From an uncultured Aquitalea sp. (GTDB lineage: Bacteria; Pseudomonadota; Gammaproteobacteria; Burkholderiales; Chromobacteriaceae): DNA of 51,152 nt. Of this stretch, positions 43,558 to 51,152 are shown piece after piece. The stretch covers positions 1 through 51,152 of the forward strand of contig NZ_CAMFLA010000027.1 in the NCBI RefSeq assembly GCF_945957525.1, written 5' to 3'. Each line of letters starts with the position of its first letter. The first letter of the stretch is position 1. The notes below the pieces were generated by a model that saw only the letters and a list, made by a program, of their open reading frames with translations, was not told where the DNA came from and did not search any database. The translations under genes and the position numbers were made by a program.

Positions 43558-44166
43558 ATGAGTATTTTAAGCAAGCTCAGCTTCAAGGATCAGGCGTTCA
43601 AGCTGCGTGAACAGACCGTGCTGGACGCCACCACCCGCTTGTTGGCGAGCAAGGGTTTCGACCTGATGACCATGGACGATGTGGCTGATGGCGCCGGCAT
43701 CTCCAAGCCAAGTCTGTACAAGCATTTCAAATCAAAAGAAGACCTCGCCACCGAAGTGATGATCCGTTTGCTCGACGGTGCGCTGACGTATCTGGACGGG
43801 CTGGAGGAGACACTTGGCGGTAGAGAGAAGCTGGAAAGCCTGCTGGAATGGGCGCTGCGAGTGCGGCTGGAAGGCGGCCTGCCGTTCCTGCCTTCTACTA
43901 GTCCGCAGGTGCGGGAAATGCTGACCCGCAGCCTGCGCTACGTGCAAAGAGTGTACAAGCTGCACAAACAGTTGCAGGGGATGGTGGAACAGGCCAAGAG
44001 GGCGGGCGATATTCGCAGCGACCTGCCGACGGATGTATTGCTCTACACCTACTATTCGCGGACTTGCGACCCTGCGGTGGACTACATGAAGGACTATGGC
44101 CGTTACAGCGACGATGACATCGTGTCGCACATGCGCGCCATTCTTTTTGCCGGCATTGCCGGATGA
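43558..44166 (+). CDS. TetR/AcrR-family regulator
   Basis: A 202-residue regulator with the TetR helix-turn-helix near the N-terminus (TMDDVADGAGISKPSLYKHFKSKEDL) and a helical ligand domain. It is divergent from the photolyase/lipid operon with a palindrome between, so it probably represses that operon and itself. The expected regulators for such clusters are LitR (MerR/B12) or ECF sigma-ChrR; a TetR in this position is less familiar. The ligand is unknown, and a lipid-derived or oxidised molecule is a guess. It converges with the EAL gene, with seven bases between stops. Confidence 0.87.
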   Translation: MSILSKLSFKDQAFKLREQTVLDATTRLLASKGFDLMTMDDVADGAGISKPSLYKHFKSKEDLATEVMIRLLDGALTYLDGLEETLGGREKLESLLEWALRVRLEGGLPFLPSTSPQVREMLTRSLRYVQRVYKLHKQLQGMVEQAKRAGDIRSDLPTDVLLYTYYSRTCDPAVDYMKDYGRYSDDDIVSHMRAILFAGIAG

Positions 44167-44173
44167 TCACTTT

Positions 44174-44965
44174 TCAGACGGGCAGCGTCAGGTCCGCGTC
44201 GTGCAGGCAGCTTTCAAACAGGGGCATCGATAGCAGGTAGCCCTGGATCAGCTCAACGCCGGCATCTTGCAAGCAAAACAGTTCGTCCCGTGTTTCGACG
44301 CCTTCCGCAATCAGCTGTATGTCCAACTCGTGACAGATGCCGGCAACGGCGCGGACGATGGCATGGCTGGTTTTGCGTTTGTCGATACTTCGGACCAAGC
44401 TCATATCCAGCTTGATGATGTCCGGCTGAAAATCTGCCAGCAGATTCAGCCCGGCGTAACCAGCGCCGAAGTCGTCGATGGCAGTCAGAAAGCCAATGCG
44501 CTGGTATTCGCGGAACACCTCCGCCAGCCATTTGCCGTCCTCGATACGCTCGCCTTCGACAGTTTCGAAAATGATCCGGTCGATGGGGAAACCACAGGTC
44601 TCGGCCGCCCTCAGGGTGGTGCTGATGCAGACTTCGGGACGGTAAATGGCATTGGGCAGGAAGTTGATGGACAGCTTGCCGCTCAGCCCTAGGCGCGCGG
44701 CAGTCTCAATGGCGCGTACCCGACACGCTTGGTCAAACTGATAGCGATTAGCCGGGTTTACCCTTTCCAGCACAGTCTGCGCAGGCTCGCCGCCCAGCCC
44801 GCGAATCAGGGCCTCATGAGCAAAGACCCGCGCCTTGCGCACATCGATAATCGGCTGAAAAGCGTAGCTGAAGTCGAAATCCAGGCTGCCGCCATGTCGG
44901 CACAATGAGCAGCCCGCCCCTCGGGCGGGCTCTATCGAATGGGTTTTACCGCCGCTATTGTTCAT
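44174..44965 (-). CDS. EAL-domain cyclic-di-GMP phosphodiesterase
   Basis: A 263-residue protein almost entirely made of an EAL domain. The catalytic set looks complete: EAL at 51-53 (HEALIRG), an Asn in INFLPNAIY, Glu in FETVEGERI, the DDFGAGYAG loop, IKLDMSLVR, AEGVE and QGYLLSMP. It should hydrolyse c-di-GMP. The N-terminus has CSLC (Cys19, Cys22) just before the domain, a possible metal or redox switch. No transmembrane or partner sensor domain is present. A GGGAAG ribosome-binding site precedes the ATG. It lies tail to tail with tetR, so a link to the light operon is only positional. Confidence 0.88.
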   Translation of the reverse strand: MNNSGGKTHSIEPARGAGCSLCRHGGSLDFDFSYAFQPIIDVRKARVFAHEALIRGLGGEPAQTVLERVNPANRYQFDQACRVRAIETAARLGLSGKLSINFLPNAIYRPEVCISTTLRAAETCGFPIDRIIFETVEGERIEDGKWLAEVFREYQRIGFLTAIDDFGAGYAGLNLLADFQPDIIKLDMSLVRSIDKRKTSHAIVRAVAGICHELDIQLIAEGVETRDELFCLQDAGVELIQGYLLSMPLFESCLHDADLTLPV

Positions 44966-45525
44966 CGCGTCACTTCCCGGTTTGCCCTTGCCGGCATCAT
45001 TCTACGAATGATGGATGAGTTTGAGAGTAGTTCAAGCATGCAGGTCTTGATAAGGATTGCTCCCGAGCTAGGGCATGAGGGAAAAGCGAGGGCAGGGCCG
45101 CTGATGACTTCACCTCTTGTGCGGGGCACGTCCCCCTCGGCAAAAGCGGTGTGGCCTGATCTGTTTTTCGGGCTCTTGCGGCGGAACCTCGGCAATGGCA
45201 CTTTTTTCAGATGAATTCAACAGGGGCTGCTGCTTGCCGTTTCAGAGTGCTGTGCGCACTGGCATGGTGTCATGTGTGTGAAGGTGGCTCGGCCATGAAT
45301 TTTCAATAACTGTCGTTTTGTAGCGACATTATTTTTAGATGTAAGTGTTTGTACGAAGTCATCATCATCTTCCCTTGTTTTCCGCAGGTTTTGGCAACGC
45401 CATCCGCCAGATATCAGGCTTTTCAGCCTTTTCCGAGTCCCAAAGACTGCCACGGCTACTTGGATGAGTCATATCCCGTCTTTACCATGCAATCTCATTA
45501 AAAAGTATGAGTTTGCATTGACAAG
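44966..45525. other. Intergenic boundary before the CDI remnant locus
   Basis: A 560-base region between the EAL gene and the cdiB fragment. Composition becomes more AT-rich after about 45240. I see no convincing gene. A 78-residue minus-strand frame at 45217-45453 lacks family character. TTGACA-like sequence (45517-45522) lies too close to the following ATG to be its promoter. This region probably holds the old CDI operon promoter. Confidence 0.4.
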
Positions 45526-45806
45526 ATGGTCGCTCGTTCCCCGTACGCCTGCAGTTTGCTGCTAACGCTAAGCCTTTGTTCCCCTAACGCTATCGCCACC
45601 TCGCTCTCAGATCAGGAATTCCTGCGTCAGCAGGAACGGACTCGCAGCCTGCGCCAAGAGCAAGAGGTCGCACCCGATGTCCACCTCCAGCAGGGTGTGC
45701 CCGCTAGTGCTATGGCCCCCCTGCCTGTCAACGAAGCTCCTTGCTTTCGCATTCAACAGCTCAAGCTGGTTGGGGATCAGGCTTCGGCGTTCTCTTGGCT
45801 TGCTGA
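45526..45806 (+). pseudogene. 5' fragment of cdiB/fhaC (TpsB transporter)
   Basis: From the ATG at 45526 the first ~93 codons give a signal peptide (MVARSPYACSLLLTLSLC...) and the N-terminal helix/start of the first POTRA domain of a ShlB/FhaC/HecB-type transporter: SDQEFLRQQERTRSLRQEQE, then NEAPCFRIQQLKLVGDQ. After FSWLAE near 45806 the sequence switches to the inside of a cdiA gene in another frame, and the cdiB frame stops at 45882. The whole beta-barrel is lost, so no secretion is possible from this copy. The ancestral protein would have been the outer-membrane exporter of the CdiA toxin. Confidence 0.85.
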
Positions 45807-48800
45807 ATCAACGAGGGGCCATTCAAGCCGCCCAATCCCTGTCCGCGGACACTCAGGGCGAACAGCTTCGCAATCTGGATAGCGGCGCGCAGGGTATGGT
45901 CAGCGGCGGACAACTGACGCTCAAGGCCGGTAGTCTGGACAACGCGGCGGGCTACATCGGCAGCAAAACCGGTCTGCAAGTGACAGCGCAAAGCCATGTC
46001 AGCAACCAGGGCCAGATGGTGAGCGAGGGGACGGCAAGCATCAGCACCGGCTCGCTCGACAATCATCAAGGCAAATTGCAATCAGCTGGCGATTTGACGG
46101 TACAACTGAACCAGGGCGCGCTGAACAACCAGCAAGGCTTGCTGCAAAGCGGGCAGCATCTGGCAGTAACGGCCGGCGCTGTCGACAATAGCGCCACACA
46201 CAGTACGGTAAGCGCCGCTGCCGGAGGTGACATGACGCTGACCGGCAGCCAGGTGGTGAGCGATCAAGGCACGCTGCTGCAAGCGGGCGGCAACCTCACG
46301 CTCAAGGAGGCGCGCTCCACTGACGAGTACCTCAACCACCGTGTCGAAAAAGAGTCCGGCATCATGGGTAGCGGCGGATTTGGCATTACCATCGGCAGCC
46401 GCGAACAAGGCCTGGATGGCAGCACCAGGATTACTCAGGCCACCGGCAGTACGGTTGGCGCCATCTCCGGCGACGTAACTTTGCTGGCCGGCCAGAAATA
46501 CACCCAGACAGGCAGCAGCGTCATGGCAACCGGGGTGAATGGCGGCGGCGACGTCAACATCCTCGCCAAAGACATTGCCATCACCGAAGCCCGGGAAACC
46601 ACGCAGAACGTCACCGACACCTGGTTCAAGCAAAGCGGGCTGACTGTTGCCATCTCGAATCCGGTGGTCAATGCCATCCAGACCGCCGATCAAATGGCCA
46701 AAGCCGCCAGCAATACCAGCGATTCCCGCATGAAGGCGCTGGCCGCCGCCAGTACCGGCATGTCAGCCTACTCCGCTTACAAAGCGGTGCAGGAGGGACA
46801 GGGGACAACGATCGACGGCAAGGACAACCAGATCAAAACCGGCAAGACCGGCGCCGACGGCAAGCCGGAAACCCGCGATGCCAACAGCGCCGACAAGGCC
46901 GGGGGGATTGATCTGAGCATCTCGCTCGGCAGCAGCCACAGCGAATCACATAGCGAATCCTCTTCCAATACCAGCACAGGCAGTCGCATCAATGCCGCCG
47001 GCTCCATCAACCTGGTCGCCACCGGCGCAGGTCAGGACAGCAACATCCTGATTCAGGGCAGCGACCTGAAAGCCGCCAAAGATATTGCCTTGGCCGCCGA
47101 TAACCGCATCCAGCTGCAGGCCAGCCAGGATACGGAACAACAGCATGGCAAGAACTCCGGCAGCAGCGCCAGTATTGGCGTTAGCATTGGCAGCAGCGGC
47201 TTCGCGGTGAGTGCCAACGCCTCCAAGAGCCGGGGCCATGCCGATGGCGACAGCGTCAGCTACAACAACACCCATCTCAATGCCGGCGAGAACGTCAGCC
47301 TGAGCAGCGGCGGCGACCTGGCGCTTAAAGGCGCCGTGGTGGCCGGCAAGCAGATTACCGCCGATGTGGGCGGCAATCTCAGCATTGAAAGCCTGCAAGA
47401 CAAAAACCACTACGACAGCAAACAACAAAGCCTGGGTGGCAGCCTCTCCTTTGGCACGAACGGCATCGGCGGCAGCCTCAGCTACAGCAAGAGCAAGGTC
47501 AACAGCGACTTCCTCAGTGTGGGTGAGCAGAGCGGTTTACTGGCTGGCGATGGCGGCTTCAACGTCAAGGTAAAAGGCGATACCACGCTCACTGGCGGCG
47601 TGATCACCAGCACCGAACAGGCCGTGCAGGAGCAAAAGAACCAGTTCGAAACGGGCGGCAAGCTCGCCATGACAGACCTGCACAACCATGCGGAATACCA
47701 AGCCAGCAGCGAGAGTGTCAATATCGGCACCTCGATGAACATGCAGGGAGCCTGGAGTCCGTCCGGTTCAGGGATTGGCTTTGGCAATGACAGCGGCAGC
47801 GCCGACAGCGACACCCGCAGCGGCATCAGCGGCGTGGCGGGCAACACCGCCGCCCGCACGGGAGATGCGCAGACTGGCCTCAAGCCGATCTTTGATGCGG
47901 ACAAGGTGCAGAAGGAGGTGGACGCGCAAGCGCAAATCACCCAGACCTTCGGTCAACAGGCGAGCAAACTGGTGGGGGACTATGCAGCCGAAAAGATGAA
48001 GGAGGCCAATGTTATCCAGAACAAGGCAATTAAGGCTCGGGTTGAGGGGAATGATGCTGAAGCGGACAGTCTTGATGCTCAGGCCAAACAGATCAGCGAT
48101 CAGTGGGGCGATAACGGTACTTACCGTATTGGGCTTCACACCGTTATAGGTGGACTGACAGGTGGCGCATCAGGGGCTGCAGGCAGCTTGACGGGGAGTT
48201 TGACGGCAGCACAAGCCGCTGACTTGCTTCAGTCCTCCGGTATTACACAAGAAAACGACCCCGCACTTTACAATGCCCTAGTCACATTGGCTGGAACGGC
48301 AGCTGGTGCAGCGGTTGGTGGCACTGCGGGGGCCAGTACAGCATTCAATGAGGTTACAAATAATTATCTCAAGCATCAGCAGATCGCTGACTTGGCAAAA
48401 AAAGTGGCCGCTTGTCGGGCTGCGCATGATAGTGGTTGTGTAAAGACCGTAGTTGACGAGGCTACAAAACTATCAGATGCCAACTCAGAAGCTATGCGCG
48501 CCTGCCAGACAAGATCTTGTTTGGATAGTCATATGCGCGAGATTAATGATGCGGCACTTGTATATAATCAAATCCAGAACTTGGCCCAGGGTGGTGTTGA
48601 TGTAGCAAACTTGGCTTTTGGTAACAGCAAGACTCCAAGAGAAACGGATACTCGCTATTATTTGGATGTAATTCGTCAGAATCCAAGCTTACAAACCCCA
48701 TATGAAAAGCAATTCTATGCCATGGACCATGCAAAGAGGGCTGGATTTGAACAGCTGCTCTTCGGACATCCTTTGAGTGAACAAGAGCGTTATGCACTGT

Positions 48801-49186
48801 TAACTGGGGCATCAGGCAATCCGATACAAGGGGTTCTTGCTGATGCGGCTGCTGATTATGCAAAAGGATTGGGAGTTAGTAATCAGCAGTTGGCAATATT
48901 AAGTATTGGTCTTGGTGTATTAAAAAAATCAGGTACTTCTGTAGCCAAGCCTCTTGGCTTGGGCTCTACTGGCAGAACGACTCCGGCTAATCTTACTGAA
49001 CAACTTGCAATGCAGCAGGTAATGTCAAATCACACTGCTGGGCGGCAACTTCCTGTGCCAATGACTGACCCTAGATGGCCTGCAAGTGATGGATGGGTTA
49101 AGATGAGTCAAAATGTAAATGGGGTGGAGATTCACTATGTATACAATAGGATTAGTGGCACTGTCGATGATTTCAAATTCAAATGA
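45797..49186 (+). pseudogene. 5'-truncated cdiA/filamentous haemagglutinin with C-terminal toxin region
   Basis: An open frame that resembles CdiA only from about 45797 (LLNQRGAIQAAQSLSADTQG onward); the frame before that is out-of-phase cdiB. It lacks signal peptide, TPS secretion domain and most of the stalk. It keeps haemagglutinin repeats (VSGGQLTLKAGSLDN and similar, then NVSLSSGGDLALKGA). A pretoxin-like segment follows around 48247 (ENDPALYNALVTLAGTAAGAA, a VENN-like boundary), then about 300 residues of AT-richer C-terminal domain ending GWVKMSQNVNGVEIHYVYN...DDFKFK. I do not recognise the toxin activity. Out-of-frame fusion means normal translation from the cdiB start cannot read it, so it is probably a silent toxin cassette. 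An immunity-type gene follows 12 bases later. Confidence 0.85.
46205..46619 (+). repeat. 415-bp direct repeat, copy 1 (in cdiA)
   Basis: Matches 50683-51097 at a constant offset of 4478 with no gaps and only about six or seven substitutions by eye (for example CGCCGC/AGCCGC at the start and GGAAACCACG/GGAAAGCACA near the end). It encodes haemagglutinin-type repeat sequence GGDMTLTGSQVVSDQGTLLQ. Confidence 0.9.
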
Positions 49187-49198
49187 AACGGATAGTCA

Positions 49199-49630
49199 AT
49201 GAAAGTTTTATGTTTATTTAATTCTGGAGAGCATGTTGGAAGTGAAGAGCGCTTTCTAGCAGAGTCCGATGATACTAAGTATTCACCCTTGGAGGTGGGT
49301 GAGGTGTACCGCGTTATGGGTATAATTTTTTATGAAAAAAGGATTGATTATCTTGTCAGCAAAAAGAATATTCAACCTATCTGGGCTCCATCCTCTCTAT
49401 TTCGCATTGAGAGTAATAAATTTCCGCAGCATTTTTGTGCTGAAAAAATAAATGACGGTCAGTATAACTGGTTGGCTCAAGAGTATGGGGCAAAGTTTAT
49501 TATTGGCTACCCGGCTCTTGTAAATTCATTTAGTCACTTTGTAGGCCTTCAGGAGCGAGAAGCTACTGATCTTGCTATTTTTTACAGTGCATATGAGGAA
49601 GGCTATGGAGAGCAGGATTCGGAATTGTAA
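49199..49630 (+). CDS. Probable cognate CDI immunity protein
   Basis: A 143-residue protein beginning MKVLCLFNSGEHVGSEERFL, with no signal or membrane segment and an acidic C-terminus (EEGYGEQDSEL). It starts 12 bases after the toxin frame and has the same AT-rich composition, exactly where cdiI genes lie. I do not recognise the family from sequence. The role, binding and blocking the upstream toxin domain, is inferred from position only. It appears intact although the toxin gene has lost its 5' end, which fits a need to keep immunity. Confidence 0.65.
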   Translation: MKVLCLFNSGEHVGSEERFLAESDDTKYSPLEVGEVYRVMGIIFYEKRIDYLVSKKNIQPIWAPSSLFRIESNKFPQHFCAEKINDGQYNWLAQEYGAKFIIGYPALVNSFSHFVGLQEREATDLAIFYSAYEEGYGEQDSEL

Positions 49631-49698
49631 GTGCAGTACCAAGTTGCACTCAGGGTGCATTGTGAATTGCTGAGGAAACGACGCTGTGACAAAGCGGC

Positions 49699-49740
49699 AT
49701 GGTGGTCAACCACAAGCGGATGGGCCGGCTTAATGAATAG
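49699..49740 (+). mobile_element. Possible fossil of an IS3-family transposase 3' end
   Basis: Fourteen codons read MVVNHKRMGRLNE and stop. VNHKRVxRL is a familiar motif in IS3-family OrfB transposases (IS407/IS2 groups). The flanking bases do not continue the match in one frame, so this is at most a short scar between two immunity-type genes. Confidence 0.35.
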
Positions 49741-49753
49741 CAGCTCGGTAGAA

Positions 49754-49939
49754 ATGGGTGAGTGCCCTTGCTGTGGTGATCGCACAATTTCCGTTTTGGG
49801 AGATTATGAGATATGTCCAATTTGCCTTTGGGAAGATGATCCGGTTCAGTTTAAAAAACCAAATATGGAGGGAGGAGCAAATGAGCCTAGCCTTAACCAG
49901 GCGCGGGAAATATGGTTTCGCAGCCCACATGGAAAGTAA
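49754..49939 (+). pseudogene. CPCC-type cysteine-rich protein, frameshifted
   Basis: From the ATG at 49754 (49733 is an alternative) the product starts MGECPCCGDRTISVLGDYEICPICLWEDDPVQ, the cysteine-rich CPCC family, which occurs widely next to polymorphic toxin loci. It runs to SLNQAREIWFRSPHGK and stops. The expected continuation NQAREN-Y-G-F-A is found in the +1 frame just after 49908 (YGFAAHMESNTWL), so a base was lost. The gene is probably an orphan immunity gene that has decayed. Confidence 0.6.
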
Positions 49940-49999
49940 CACGTGGCTGATCAGACCCAGGTCAATGGCCTTGGTTTTGATGGTAGTGCCTGTTGCAAG

Positions 50000-50050
50000 G
50001 GCTTTGTTGCATAAATTAGTACTTGCGACCATCCGGTGTAGAGTGACATG
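50000..50050 (+). mobile_element. Solo end of an IS903/IS5-like element
   Basis: GGCTTTGTTGCATAAATTAG and the next 30 bases align with the IS end at 51098 (shared GGCTTTGTTGC, then TTGCG, CCGGT and AGAGTGAC). GGCTTTGTTG is the start of the IS903-group terminal repeat. No transposase follows; the IS body is gone and the sequence joins a truncated barstar-like gene. Confidence 0.65.
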
Positions 50051-50064
50051 AAAAAATGAGTTAG

Positions 50065-50451
50065 CCAGGCTTCTTTTTAATATCAGGAAATACTGCGGCC
50101 GATGTTATTAATTCATACAAAAATTCCTCCTATTTAATTTTTGAACTCCCTGACGGGATTTTCTCAAAGGACACTTTTTGCAATGGCGTTAGAGCAACAT
50201 TGCCGCTTGACCCTCCTCTGGCAAGCAATCACAGCTGGGATGCCATTAATGATTCGCTTTGGTCTGGGTTGGAATTATTGCCGGAGGAGAAATTGCTAAT
50301 AATATGGCGCACTGCAAGTGAAATGAGGGCTCATGATATTCATAATTTCAAGATAGCATGTGATACCCTTGAAGATTTGCCAAAGTATATTTGTGACAGC
50401 AAAAAGCGAGAAGGCAAAGAGGCAAGTTTAGCTATTGTTGTTGTGGTTTGA
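50065..50451 (+). pseudogene. Barstar-like immunity protein, 5'-truncated
   Basis: The frame open from 50065 to 50451 has no good start codon but reads like barstar (barnase inhibitor): YLIFELPDGIFSKDTFCNGV, then LASNHSWDAINDSLWSGLEL and EEKLLIIWRTASEM. The WDAxxDSLW segment is the family hallmark. The N-terminal start is lost where the IS remnant joins. Barstar-family proteins are ribonuclease inhibitors and common orphan immunity genes of CDI and Rhs loci. Translation could start at TTG 50200, giving only 83 residues. Confidence 0.65.
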
Positions 50452-51097
50452 TTCCTAGTTGCCGGTCGCGACATTCAGGCAGTAGCGGCTGATATCTCCA
50501 GCAACAAGGGGCAGGTCCAGTTGCAGGCTGCGCGGGATATCTCACTGGACAGCGGCCAGCAAACACGCACGGTTGACTGGCAGGGCCACCATACCGAAGA
50601 AGGCACCTTCTCCAGCAAAACCATCGATGAGCGCTATCATGACCAACAAACCATTGCCAAAGGCAGCAGTGTTTCCGGCGTGACGGTAAGAGCCGCTGCC
50701 GGCGGCGACATGACGTTGACCGGCAGCCAGGTGGTGAGCGATCAAGGCACGCTGCTGCAAGCGGGCGGCAACCTCACGCTCAAGGAGGCGCGCTCCACTG
50801 ACGAGTACCTCAACCACCGTGTCGAAAAAGAGTCCGGCATCATGGGTAGCGGCGGATTTGGCATTACCATCGGCAGCCGCGAACAAGGCCTGGATGGCAG
50901 CACCAGGATTACTCAGGCCACCGGCAGTACGGTTGGCGCCATCTCCGGCGACGTAACTTTGCTGGCCGGCCAGAAATACACCCAGACAGGCAGCAGCGTC
51001 ATGGCAACCGGGGTGAATGGCGGCGGCGACGTCAACATCCTCGCCAAAGACATTGCCATCACCGAAGCCCGGGAAAGCACACAGAACGTCACCGACA
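50452..51097 (+). pseudogene. Second cdiA (haemagglutinin) fragment, cut by an IS
   Basis: Directly after the stop of the barstar-like gene, a haemagglutinin frame opens without a start: VAGRDIQAVAADISSNKGQ, then LQAARDISLDSGQQTRTVDW and TEEGTFSSKTIDERYHDQQT. From 50683 it is nearly identical to the first cdiA fragment. It is interrupted after NVTD at 51097 by an IS end. It carries a longer upstream part of this repeat region than the first copy. Such cdiA remnants downstream of displaced toxin/immunity pairs are known homology tracts for toxin swapping. Confidence 0.8.
50683..51097 (+). repeat. 415-bp direct repeat, copy 2
   Basis: Near-identical direct copy of 46205-46619 in the same orientation, 4478 bases away. 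Recombination between them would delete or loop out the toxin region and all three immunity-type genes. Confidence 0.9.
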
Positions 51098-51152
51098 GGC
51101 TTTGTTGCACAAATCAGGGCTTGCGCCTGTCCGGTAGAGTGACCGCATGAGC
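51098..51152 (+). mobile_element. End of an IS903-group (IS5 family) insertion sequence
   Basis: At 51098 the cdiA repeat is broken by GGCTTTGTTGCACAAATCAG, which fits the IS903-type terminal repeat (GGCTTTGTTGAATAAATC in IS903). The intact copy at 46611-46630 continues CACCGACACCTGG, so the junction is exact. ATGAGC at the window edge may begin the transposase. The other end and any 9-bp target duplication lie outside the window. Confidence 0.75.

Noticed and set aside
45217-45453. A 78-residue minus-strand frame in the CDI boundary region
   Set aside because: No family signature, no clear ribosome-binding site and biased composition; probably chance.
46900-47700. Reading the CDI repeats as a separate adhesin gene
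   Set aside because: The frame is continuous with the toxin end and the repeats are ordinary CdiA/FHA stalk repeats, so no second gene is needed.

Overview
The window looks like chromosomal DNA of a beta-proteobacterium of the order Neisseriales, most likely Chromobacteriaceae (Chromobacterium, Aquitalea, Pseudogulbenkiania or Vogesella type). This rests on the GC-rich core genes, on arrangements such as divergent rluD/bamD and argP/argO, and on protein family resemblance. No rRNA or tRNA is present to confirm it. Positions 2250-45000 are dense, conserved housekeeping and accessory sequence. The two ends (335-2178 and about 45200-51152) are AT-richer or scrambled and look acquired.

Layout. 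1-2178: a repeat-bearing intergenic stretch, then a two-gene AT-rich signalling pair (membrane-anchored receiver-like protein plus histidine-kinase-like ATPase). 2254-7470: class Ia ribonucleotide reductase (nrdA, two small genes, nrdB) behind a pair of NrdR-box-like sites. 7900-10944: pgeF, rluD, bamD and a PII protein. 11092-21756: purL, cdd, argP/argO, prmB, algC-type mutase, trpD and trpG. 22102-30484: a FadL-type porin, then a sulfur-acquisition block: a cystine-type ABC transporter, a TauD-family dioxygenase, a sulfate-binding protein and a SulP transporter. The tauD-like and sbp genes share an 18-nt upstream motif at identical spacing to their -10 elements. 30589-31596: a di-haem cytochrome c peroxidase.

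The most striking unit is 32065-43379: thirteen minus-strand genes, most overlapping or separated by a few bases, facing a divergent TetR-family gene. It holds three photolyase/cryptochrome proteins (a classical-type photolyase, a CRY-DASH, and an FeS-type (6-4) photolyase whose four cysteines fall at 350, 438, 441 and 454). With them are a CFA-synthase-like methyltransferase, DUF1365, an FAD amine oxidase, DUF3833, an SDR, an NTF2-like protein, DUF2256, a lipocalin, a Trp-rich TIGR02450 protein and a renalase-like oxidoreductase. Related sets are known from light and singlet-oxygen responses. I infer a combined DNA-photorepair and membrane-lipid remodelling operon. An EAL protein follows the tetR gene.

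45526-51152 is a decayed contact-dependent inhibition (two-partner secretion) locus. A cdiB/fhaC 5' fragment is fused out of frame to the inside of a cdiA gene that keeps its C-terminal toxin region. Next come a probable cognate immunity gene, a frameshifted CPCC-type gene and a 5'-truncated barstar-like gene. Last is a second cdiA fragment, which repeats 415 bp of the first with only a handful of differences and is cut by the end of an IS903-like insertion sequence.

A short motif, GTTGGCCGAAG (longest form AAGGTTGGCCGAAGGC), occurs 13 times across the core region, singly inside genes and as inverted pairs between genes. It is absent from both acquired ends. Its distribution resembles Neisseriaceae DNA uptake sequences and it is the best candidate here for an undescribed genome-wide signal.
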